In this document: positions 41,639-51,698 of the stretch, in pieces | Position numbering within the stretch: the first letter of the stretch is position 1 | Layout: each line of letters opens with the position of its first letter | NCBI GenBank assembly: GCA_030248215.1 | Contig: JASANG010001590.1 | Span: 124,001-188,000 of the forward strand | Reading direction: 5' to 3' | DNA from: Enoplolaimus lenunculus | Lineage: Eukaryota; Nematoda; Enoplea; Enoplida; Thoracostomopsidae | Length of the DNA: 64,000 nt | Program-made: the position numbers and the translations under genes | Notes under the pieces: model-generated | The model's database searches: none | What the model was told of the DNA's origin: nothing | What the model saw: only the letters and a program-made list of their open reading frames with translations

Positions 41639-44084
41639 ATGGTGACAAAATTACAGACCAACGTCGAACACGCAATTAATGAGTTAATGAACGATGTACA
41701 TAGTTCTCATTTGCGTAAAATACAGGTATAAGTTAAAGGCTGGTTTAGTTTTCCTTTTTATCAATGATGTTTAACACTTAATTTATGATATAGTTTTTGA
41801 TGTAAAGTGTTTGCAATTAATACTTGGCTAAAAAAATGCTTCGCGAAATTCTGTGCTTATAGCTGAAGCTGCTTAGTTCACCTATTTAGGACACTAGTGC
41901 CTAAAAACGATTAAACTTACGCTAAAGTTTAGGTATTTGATTTCGGCTTATACTTGGTGGCCTGTGGATTTGTGGCTAGTTAACATCGACCGAGCATTTT
42001 ATTTTGTTTTTTTTTTCGATTGTCAGTATATGAAGTTCAATTTTTTGAATACTATTAATAAGTTAAATTATTGAAATCAATATTTGATGCTTTGTAAAAA
42101 TCATTTTGTTTCCGGAAATTGAAAACTCTATTACTATAGCCGGGAGAAGAAGCAGCCGTCCCCAAAATGTTTTGTATAAAGCTGGTTTTTAAAAGTAAAA
42201 ATGAAAAAATTTCAAAAAAATAATGCACTGTTTGCAAAAATATAATGTCCAGCCTGCACGAAAAAATCCTGGGGCCGCCAGTGGCAGGTACGGGCCCACG
42301 TAAACATCGGGGCGGTGAGTTTTTCTGTGGGACTAGAATAGAGTAAGCTTAAGCTTTAGACTAATGTTTTGCTTGGCTTAGGCTTAAACTTAGGTTTAGG
42401 AATATGCTCATTCTTACGCTTAGGTTTAGGCTTACGCTTAGGCTTAGGAATATGCTCATTCTTACGCTTAGGTTTAGGCTTAGGCTTAGGCTTAGGAATA
42501 CACCTATAATACTGTGCCGCCCCTGTTCTTTACACAAGCCCAGGTACGTAAGGCTGTTTTTTTTATTTAGTCTCGTTCTTCATCAATGATTATATACGTT
42601 TATTTCGGATTGATTTCTAGAAAAAAGTTCATGTATGCGCCGCAAACTGCTGTGATGATTCAACGATAAGTTTAAAACAAAATCAAGCTTGCATTCAAAC
42701 GTGTAGCAATTCGATGATTTATGTTGATAAGAAAATTGAGGAAGAACTCACTCGATTTCAGGTTAGTCCATTACCTGGTACATGATTTTGTGATCTATGA
42801 TCAAGTAAATCCATTTTTTACATTTGGTCATGACTTGATCCAAAGTGCAAATAGATATTGTAAAAATAACGGAATCGGAAAACAGAAATTGAAGTATCAA
42901 AATTTAAAAAATACTCAGTTTTTCTGCTAAATACGATTGAGGCGTCGAAACATTCACTGGACTTTCTAAATTTTTAAGCTGTTTGAATGCTTGTAGTGTA
43001 TCTGTATTGCAAACGGGATCCAATTTATAAATTAGGGCTGTAACAGTAGTATAAACATATTCCTAAAGACTTACAACAACAAACTATGAGCATAACAGTA
43101 ACGGATTTTTTCCTATTTCTCTAACGGAAACGGAAACTAACATCGATTTTCACCAGAACCCGACACGGACACCCGATGGCAGCCTGGTTAATTGCAGTTT
43201 GCAATTTTGAATTTACCTTTAATGGTTTGAAACAAAAAGTGTAGTCAGTTTTGCTAGCAAACGAATTCATACGGAACATAGAATTAAGTTTTTACAATTT
43301 TATAAACTTGATTTTTTGCAATAAAAAACGAGTCTTTGTCCGCGGCTAATTAACACTTTGGCCCGTGTTACTTTTAGGGCCGTACCGGATTCTGGTGGGT
43401 CTGTGAAAGAGTTGGGCTTAGAAATACGCTTTTGCAACGCTTAGGCATAGACTTAGGCTTAGGAATACGCTTTTGCAACCCTTAGGCATAGGTTTAGGCT
43501 TAGGAATACGCTTTTGCAACGCTTAGGCATAGGCTTAGGCTTAGGAATACGCTTTTGCAACGCTTAGGCATATGCTTAGGCTTAGTAATACGCTTTTGCA
43601 ACGTTTAGGCATATGCTTAGACTTAGGAATACGCTTTCGCAACGCTTAGACATAGGTTTAGGCTTAGGAATACGCTTAATCTACTGTTACAGCCCTAAAA
43701 GTAACATTGGCCAACACTTTTATGGGTAAGTCATTGACTGGTCAAGAAAACCTTTACACGCTTTTATTTTATGTTTTCGTTTCGTACCTAATGGTCTAGC
43801 GGAAAACAGCGTTTCACAACCGTTTTTATATATATTCTATTTGTTTTTAAATGTTTATATTTTGATTTCAGAATCGTATATCCCGATGTGTTATGAAATG
43901 TAAAGACAAAATTGGACCGTATCCAGAATTACCTCCAGATGCGTCAGAGAAACAAAAATCAGACACTTTTGCTGAATTCGAACGTCGTGCAACTGCATGT
44001 GTGAACACCTGCATTGAAGATCATTTGAGCCAAATTCCCACCCTCAAACAACGATTAAGAATGTTTTTGGATGATTATGTGTAG
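41639..44084 (+). CDS. FAM136A: FAM136A family protein (mitochondrial, four CX3C motifs), three exons, complete
   Basis: Exons 41639-41725, 42621-42761 and 43872-44084 join at phase 0 (donors CAG|GTATAA and CAG|GTTAGT; acceptors TTTCTAG and ATTTCAG). They encode 146 residues, against 138 in human FAM136A, a conserved soluble mitochondrial protein assigned to the intermembrane space. Seen: VEHAINELMNDV and HLRKIQ in exon 1, CAANCCDDS and CIQTC in exon 2, ISRCVMKCKDKIGPYP and ACVNTCIEDHLSQIPTLKQR in exon 3. Cys35/39, 53/57, 82/86 and 119/123 form four CX3C pairs, as expected for a twin-CX3C helical protein oxidised by the MIA pathway. The start is the first ATG in frame, and the N terminus aligns with the family from about residue 8. 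Intron 1 holds a family A MITE and intron 2 a family B element with a minisatellite. No defect is seen. Confidence 0.95.
42293..42540 (+). mobile_element. Family A MITE in FAM136A intron 1
   Basis: A 248-bp copy with a perfect 8-bp duplication, CAGGTACG. It carries three blocks of GGCTTA/GGTTTA hexamers. Its right end is 80 nt before FAM136A exon 2. Confidence 0.9.
43360..43712 (+). mobile_element. Family B MITE in FAM136A intron 2
   Basis: A 353-bp element with ends GGCCCGTGTTACTTTTAGGG and CCCTAAAAGTAACATTGGCC and a perfect 8-bp duplication AACACTTT (43352-43359, 43713-43720). The ends share GGCC(C)xTG with family A, so the two families are probably mobilised by related transposases. The interior is a minisatellite, listed separately. 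Confidence 0.9.
43425..43676 (+). repeat. 41-bp minisatellite inside the family B element
   Basis: About six copies of a 41-bp unit containing CGCTTTTGCAACGCTTAGGC and then one to two further TTAGG-like blocks and GGAATA. Units differ at a few positions. The array probably grew from a TTAGGC-like core within the transposon. Confidence 0.9.
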
Positions 44085-44156
44085 TCAACGAGATATTTAC
44101 TAAATTGCCGATTATGCACTCGGGGTGCTACTTTTTGTAATGGGTGAATTTGATTG

Positions 44157-44162
44157 AATAAA
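44157..44162 (+). terminator. Candidate polyadenylation signal of FAM136A
   Basis: AATAAA lies 72 nt after the FAM136A stop codon in a short AT-rich 3' flank, at a normal distance for a nematode gene. Confidence 0.5.
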
Positions 44163-44971
44163 CGATTTGTTTACATATGAAAATTCGGGATGTGCAACAC
44201 TAGTGGAAACAGATTCCGAACTATAATTCGTGGGCTTTAGCTTAGGCAAATGGCTTAAATTTAAATGTTCTTTTACTGAAACTGGTATACATATCATGGC
44301 GATTGAAATAAAATTTAAATTTATTTTTTTGTGAGCGATTAGCAAGTGATGGATATGAGCGAAATGATGACCAAGTTTCGGCATTTTTTACGCGAAACTT
44401 AGTGAGCATCAGGTTGCTATCGGATGTAAAAATCTCCGGAACTGGAGGACAACACAGTTTACCGAAATTGAGCGAACTTAAATAGTTAAAGCAGTGGCTT
44501 ATTTTGCAGAATTCGCTCTGCTTTAAAATTGTACCAAAAGTTAAATCCAAATGTACCAAAGGTACAATTTTTGTAAGCTCCTCGGAACTCTAACAGAAAC
44601 TCTACCGGAACCGGATGTCAAGTTTCTGCAGGAGCCAGCGGCAACGGGTTGCACCCTTGTGTGTATGTATACATTTTTGCAATAAAAACTTTAGATTGAA
44701 TGGCGTTAAACAAAAATTTCATTTTGAATAGCTTTATATAAGTATGTATTTTTAGCTAAGAATGTACTGCCCAGTTACATGTCCGTTTCTTGCGTTGTTT
44801 TTAAAAACGGTATTTTTGTTCGTGTTAAAAAATTAAAAACATCGAGTATTTCTGTTTTAAATTTCAATTTATTTCAGAAAAATCAGACTTTTATTTCAAA
44901 TTAAAATCAGACTATATCGCTTTTCATAAATTAATCGAGAATCTCAGTATATTTGCTTCTGTTCCTAATTT

Positions 44972-45152
44972 GGGTCCATGTAAAGATCACGAGTGGACAG
45001 ATTTTATCGCGTAACTGCAATAGATTAAGCTTAAGCTCTAGCTTAAGTGTTTGTGTAGCCTTAAGTGCTTATCCTTGCGCTTTGGTTTAGGCTTAAGCTT
45101 AGACTTTTAGCTTTACTTATACTACTGGTACGGCGCTTCACATTGATGGACC
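44972..45152 (+). mobile_element. Family A MITE, degraded
   Basis: Starts GGGTCCATGTAAAGATCACG and ends near ACATTGATGGACC. It keeps AAGCTTAAGCTC and some TTAGGC-like units. Confidence 0.7.
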
Positions 45153-45159
45153 TTTCGAA

Positions 45160-46170
45160 TGGCTTTAATTGGCACATCCTTGTATATTTTTAACTTTCGG
45201 GCAACATACGATGTTGTACCCTCATCGTGTCAGCGTGTATATACTATATATAGCTAGGTTTTACTGATTTAGGTATCTGTTGTCGCCTAGGTGATTATCT
45301 GTTTATAGACAATATATATGCATTCGAGTCTAATAGGATGTTTATCTATCGTAAAAATGTAGGTAAAGCTTAGTAGACACACTTGGAAAAGTAGGGTTTG
45401 TGGTGTTCGCGAATTTTAATAGTTAAAATGTTGTTTTATTAATGTTTTTTTTTATTTTTAACTATTTTACAGAATGGTCTGACGCTATTTGTTATCGCTG
45501 CTCGGCTTTCTCCGGTATCTTGCTATTTATCTTTTCTTGTAAAAGTTTGACAAACAGCAGGCTGTTACTCTGTCACCGCTGAAGATTCTGCGGCCAGAGG
45601 CAGAAAGTCGATTTGTCTTGCGGTCCCCATAGTAAATAGTTTGATGTAAAACCACTCGTCAATGGGTTTTTGAAGCGTGGGTCCTTAGGCGGTTGTCTTA
45701 CAAGCAACCGCCATTGGTCTGTAGGATGGGTCACAATTTGTCTGGCGTTCATTAATATTATCGCCTGACCAAAAATGGAAAACTTAAAAATAGTTTTTTG
45801 CCGTGTCTCGAGCTATCGGACTGTCTGGAGTTGCGAGTCAAGTGTGCGACAGACCAAACGTAGGTTTGGTTTTGTGTCAGTTTGGTGGAAACTCATTCTT
45901 CAATTACGGCAATCCGTCGTTGCTTTTTAACGAGTTCCAGGTCGAAGTAAAAATCAAAACAACCAAAAATCAAAACGGATATCGAGACCATCCACGATTC
46001 GTATTATACTCATTCAATCTCAACGCAAAATTAAAGCTGAATAGCATGGCAGATCGGTTTTGCTGGGTCCCCTAGAGGTGCCGTGAACCCCAATTTTTGC
46101 TGATGCCTCCCAAAATAGACTCGGTTTAAATGTAAACAATCTTAATTTGCAATTGTCGGGACTCACAAAA
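45160..46170. other. Unassigned stretch with slightly higher GC
   Basis: 45560-45900 is less AT-rich and could hide an exon or an old repeat, but no frame is convincing. Confidence 0.4.
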
Positions 46171-46177
46171 ACTATTT

Positions 46178-47116
46178 GGTACCCCCTCCTAATTTCAGTG
46201 GATGATCTTGTGAAACGGGCGCAAAATTTACGATTACGGGTCTTTTTGGTTATCTTCCCAGCCCCGTTTGCCCAAAAATTGTTTGATTTAAAAAAATTGT
46301 CATACTTGTGCTTCTCATGACGTCCCCTGATTTTTTTCACACCTAAAGTTGAATTTTTGATGATCCCTCTGAGGACCTAAAAAATGGCTTGACAAATTAT
46401 ATACCATTCGATGCAGCGTGCGGAGCTGGGTCTAATGGTGTTAGTTTTTGCAATCGGACGATAGGTTAATGAGTTATTGGTAAATAACTGCCAACCATCT
46501 GGTGCCCCCTAACTTTAGCGAACGATCCTGTGAAACCGACCCAAATTTACAATTACGGGCTTTTTCCGTTATCCACCAACCCGGGTTTGCGCAAAAATTG
46601 TTGGATCTAAAAAATTTGTCATATTTTAACTTCTCATGACCTCCCCTGATCATTTCACACCTAAATTAAAATTTTTGATGTCCCCTTAGGATCCATAAAA
46701 CTTTTTGTCAAAAAGTTTGACAAATTATACACCATTCGATGAAGCGCGCAGAGCTGGGTCCAATGGAGTTAATGTTATTGTCAAAGAACTCATTTCAAGC
46801 GCTGCCAACGATTTTGGTCGGCGTCAAATTTATTTGACCATAATTCGTTAACCAATCGTCTGATTGAGAAAAAATTAACACCATTGGACTGAGCTTCGCA
46901 AGCTGCATCGAGTGGCATATAATTTGTCCAATTTTTCATGATCCCTAGGGGGGACCTCGGGATCTTAAAAAATCGATTTTTTTCAAAAATTCAAGTTTAG
47001 GCGTGGAAAAATCATGGCAGGTCATGAGAAAATCATATATGCAAAAATTTTCAAAATCGAACCATTTTTGGGCAAACGCGGGCTGGGGAGGGATAACGGA
47101 AAACACCGAAATTTAC
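46178..47116. repeat. Three copies of a 270-320-bp repeat, two tandem and one inverted
   Basis: Units 46178-46498 and 46499-46820 are direct repeats (shared TTACGATTACGGG/TTACAATTACGGG, CACACCTAAA, ATACCATTCGATGCAGC). A third, inverted unit covers about 46845-47116 (GGACTGAGCTTCGCAAGCTG, GGGCAAACGCGGGCTGGGG). A related stretch lies at 31405-31460. Function unknown. Confidence 0.7.
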
Positions 47117-47670
47117 TTTGTTTCCGAACGAAGCGTGAAAGATAAATTAATGTTTTGTTTCTCAAGTTGCTAAACGACCAACATTGATACTGAAATTCTT
47201 TTATGTAAAGCTTGGCAGTTTGTGAGGGTATAACAGCAGGGAAAGGGCTTTGTGGACGACCATAGTGAGCCAGACGTTCTGCCATTTATTTGCCAGCAGG
47301 TTACTCAAAAGCCAGTACAAGTCCGTGTAGCAGAATAATGAAGGAAAGAAAATTTCGCAAGCGAAGCGAGCGATAAACCAGACGCATTTTTAAAATAGCA
47401 ACTATGCAAATTTCTAATTTTTCTTGGCTCCGTTGGGAGTACTCATCGTTAGAACCCTAGATTCGCCTTTGAGTCTAACTCGTAGAAGGTTTCTAGTGCC
47501 CAAATGTGCATGACCCAGTTCGGAACTGCATGGGCTGGCGTTCAGCACTTACGAAACAAAAATAACCTTCCGGTTGAGTGCTAAAACAGCCGATAGTATA
47601 AGGCGACACCGAGAGTGCTGCGAAGATGCGAGGATTTTTCGAGAAGTCTATTAACATAACGACAAAGATA

Positions 47671-47888
47671 CACTGCAAAAAATGGTGAGTCAAATTGACT
47701 CTCCCTGAAATAGACTTTTCCGGACTACACAAACTGAGTCAAATCCGATTCCGTCAGAGTCAAATTTGAATCACTGAGCGACTCATTGGGTAGAATGACT
47801 CTGGCGGAGTCGAATTTTGACTCAGTTTGTGTAGTCCAGAAAAGCCCATTTAGGAGAGAGTCAATTTGACTCACCATTTTTTGGAGTG
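47671..47888. mobile_element. Family C hairpin MITE, copy 6
   Basis: A 218-bp near-palindrome with CACTGCAAAAAATGG at the left, its inverted form at the right, and TA flanks. Confidence 0.85.
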
Positions 47889-48379
47889 TATCTACAATTA
47901 AATCAGGATGTGATCTAATATCATGAGGCTCATTAGAAGTCCGAATCCCCTAAATTGGGGTGTGGCGGTTGGGTGCGATACCCCGGGATTGCATGCATTC
48001 CAAAATCAGATTAATAATGGGTTTAAAGATTCAGTAAACATATCTAGTTGGATTCGTTTCAGCGAAAACCTTAGCCTAATTCGAAACTAAAGCGTTAATC
48101 TTACCTGGGTCAAATCGTCACCTCTCGTTTCTACGTTAGCGTAAAGTTTCAGCGTAAATATAAGCAATTTTGTAAACAAAGTTATTACCTGAGCCTGAAA
48201 CTAAAAGCGAAATTTAATTCAACCGTAAGTAGCTAAATTTTACATTCATATTGTTTACCAGTATTTGTGCTTTACATATACAGTGTTCAATTTGACCGAA
48301 GCTGTTACATGACCACCACTGCTGACTAATTCTTGTGATACTATAGAAGTATCATATGTTTGGCTATTGTTTTGATTGG

Positions 48380-48545
48380 CATTACAGTAGTATGAGCATA
48401 TTTCTAAGCCTAATCCTAAAGTTTAAACGTCATCGTAAGAAGGATTAACCTACAGGTAAGCCCAAGCATAAGCCTATGCAAAAATAGCTAAAGCTTAAGC
48501 TTAGGTACTCTTATAGTCCCACAAAAATATGGTTCGCCACTCAAA
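48380..48545 (-). mobile_element. Family A MITE fragment
   Basis: Interior of an A copy: GTAGTATGAGCATATTTC, CCTAAG-like hexamers, AAGCTTAAGCTTAGG and AGTCCCACAAAAA. Both terminal repeats are lost. Confidence 0.55.
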
Positions 48546-48549
48546 TAAC

Positions 48550-50490
48550 CCAGATGATTTGGCATGAGTCATTTGAGGGTACAGGCAGTTAATCATTTTG
48601 GGAGGGCAAAAGCTATCTTAAAAGTGTTTTGCGAGCGAAAGTAGCGTTGTTTGCGATATTCTGCACTCACTTTACGATCAGCAAGTTATTTTAAAATATG
48701 TATTAAAAGCGTTTTTTCTTATTGTTGCAGAAATTCCGAGGGCATATCTTCGTCTTTCATTGTATATTGACGGTAAAATCATTATGGATAAAATAATGCA
48801 ATGTTTTATCTTATACATTTCCGCTATTGTGTTTTTAAGAAATAATAGTATTTGCTGTAGGGTTTCTTTAGAAAGCTTTTATACTATTAATTTCGCTATT
48901 CATAATTTTATTTTCTATTTAAATCGTGCTATTTGGCACATCAGTGGCCAGGATTTCGTAATGGGAGTTACGGTCTGTAAAATTTCGAAGGTGCGTCTTG
49001 TATTACCAACTGTAAACGTTTGGAAATCCCCTGGCCCGAAAAGTGAAGGTGAGAGTTTGACTCATAAATCGCCCCTGGTTTTACCCTGGCTGTAACTTAT
49101 GTGAGGTCTTGTTTTGAAAACATTTTAGTGTTTGTGAGCCTCGGGTGACTAATCAGGTTGAAAACGTTAGCAACCAAATCGCATGGTAGTTACGCATTGT
49201 AATTTTGGAAACTTAATGCCATATGTTTTATTTGCGATTTGTGCCAGTATATACTAAGCGCATTAGACCTTTGAGCTTTGTTGTTCATTCGACATACATC
49301 AAGGTTCTTTAAGAATTCCTGCGCTGCGGCCGTAATTTATGCAAAAGTTCAATTCTTGTTACTGTTACGGCGTTGAAAGACATAGTAACCGGAAAATTTT
49401 TTACGGTTTTGTCGCAAATTATAAATAATATGGTTAAAAAGTGAAGAATTTACACGTCTCTAAAATTTTGCTAAAGTTCAGCTTCTTTTCACAACTTGTG
49501 TTTCGTCACATTCCTCGTATTGTAAAGTATACATTTATTGACCTTTTTGTAGAAGTAGGAAAAGTGGCAATTGAAAACGAATAACAGTCGACCTACAGCA
49601 TATTTTGTTTTGAATTGTAATCAATTGGCAGTAGTAATTCGGTAGTGCAATATGTTTGGTTATTTTCCTGTTCCGGTTCCTGTTCTTGTTCTGGTGAAAA
49701 ATTAGTTTCTGTTCGTGTTCATGCATACTGTGAAATATAGTTTCTGTTTCATCCCTGAAGTTTAGGAATCGGTTTTACTGGTAGGCGAAGCATTAAACGA
49801 TTGTTAAAAACGATGTGTCATTTGTTACACGTTTTCATTTTGATAAATAAACCTATATACCGGGTGCTCGCCTAATCAATAATTAGTTTTCCTCGAAGTT
49901 CCTCAAATTGCAAAATCTTTCTCAAATTTCTTAAAATTTGGTAAAAAAGGGGCTAATATCTTTAATCGCAAACGTATTCCTTAAATTGGACTCCCTTAGA
50001 CAGAAAAGATTTCGACAATTCATTGCCCATCGTTATTTTTAGACTGAGGCTTAGACTTTTATGATTATGCTTAGATTTATTCATAGGCTTTGGACACTGT
50101 TTATGGCGACAAGTGGTCGTGTGACGAATTGTCGTAGATTCGTTTCGTGCGAAGGTGTTTCTAGTGAACTTTGGTAGCCGGGTCGTGCTGTAAAGTAATC
50201 TAAATACAGTAAACCTGTCCCCAAGTACGCTGACCGACGGCGGCTTCTCAAAGCGCCATAAACAACCCTGTTGGTACCTAAAAGAACGTATTTATTAGTT
50301 AGGTTTTAACTAAAATATTTCACAAAAATTTGAACCGTTTGCCATATGGCGAGCTTTAGCAAAAGGGGTTCGTTCAAAGTATATATGGTCCAAAATATTT
50401 ATTTCAAAGAATGCCAAATAAACTAAAAGTTTCAAATTGTTCTGTACAAAATGACATATTATACATAGTTTTCTGTTCGGGGTGTCATAG
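48550..50490. other. Unassigned stretch
   Basis: A long plus-strand frame at 48760-49095 is AT-rich with no motif and is probably chance. No repeat ends were paired. Confidence 0.45.
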
Positions 50491-50496
50491 TTGACA

Positions 50497-50570
50497 TCTT
50501 AGGCTTAGGCTTAGGCTTAGGCTTAAGAATATGCTTATACTACTGTACCGGCCCTGTTCTATACATGGTC
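50497..50570 (+). mobile_element. Family A MITE, right-end fragment
   Basis: Four consecutive exact TTAGGC units (50501-50524), then AATATGCTTATACTACTG and CCTGTTCTATACATGGTCC. The left half is missing. Confidence 0.65.
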
Positions 50571-50612
50571 CAAAAGGTTGGTTTTGAATATACAAAAATA
50601 TAATGCGCCTTA

Positions 50613-51050
50613 CTGTAGTGACCGAAATCAGAGCGGAAGGAATTGATATTTATGTCGCCTCTCCAGAGGGTACCTTCTTACTATTGGGATCTATAGACTG
50701 TTATTTGTTTGTAACCCATCTCCAGTTATTTAGACCACACTACTAAATTTAATGAACTCAGAGGATATGGATGGCCATGGCATATATACATTTAAGAATC
50801 GGGTATGCTGTTACGTATACAGGTAACATTTATACTTCGGATAATGAATCGAATTCTGTACTGAACTTAATTTAATCTGGAAAGCATTCACTCGATCTGA
50901 TTAGGGTAATTGACTTTTACGGACTGATTATTAATTTTTGACCGTATTTATTTATCGACTTTAATAAGGAAAACAAACTTCTATAAATTTAGACCCAAAA
51001 TAGGAACCCCCGGAATCTTACTACCTCTCCCTCATATTCGAGCTCCTACA
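50613..51050 (+). mobile_element. Family D MITE, diverged
   Basis: CTGTAGTGACCGAAATCAG after TA, CTCCAGAGGGTACCTTC, and a decayed right end near CATATTCGAGCTCCTACA. The older look suggests an early insertion. Confidence 0.7.
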
Positions 51051-51698
51051 TCCAGCCGGATTTTGCAAACCCGCGATGAAAATTTTTCAAACAGCGAGTA
51101 AAAATGTGTGAACCTTTATCAGCCTAAAATTTATAAAACAAAAGACAATCATATATGGCTTTACAAAAAATTAAATTATTCTCTGTTTACTACTTTTGGC
51201 GGAAGTACTAAAGCTTAAGACTGTGAGTTCCTTAAAATCATGACACAATGATTGTTTTGAAGAATGCTTATACTTTGAAACTTTTTGCTTGAAAACGTCT
51301 TATAATTTGTGGATTTTTATTTTTTTTGAGAAATTTCAATTAATTAAATTAAGCTGGCCACAATGCGTAAAACGTGGGCATTGGTTTTGCTTAAATTTTT
51401 GTGTTTATAATTTCATTTTAGCACTGATAAAACGAGCAAATTTGTCACGTCAGTGCAAATTAATATTTTGCATCATTTCAAGATGTTGCAGTGGCTAATA
51501 TTTCGACCACTTTGGTCAGTATTTTACAATTGCCGATATATTGTTTTAGAACGGTTAAACTACGATTGTAATGTGTGCAATATCTTGGTATAAATTCGTT
51601 TCTTGTGCATAGGTATCTTTCGCCGCCCCTTTGTCCTGATTGTTGCTTCCAATTCCAATAGACGTCACGTTTCCTTCACAGCGTTCATTGGCCCCCAA

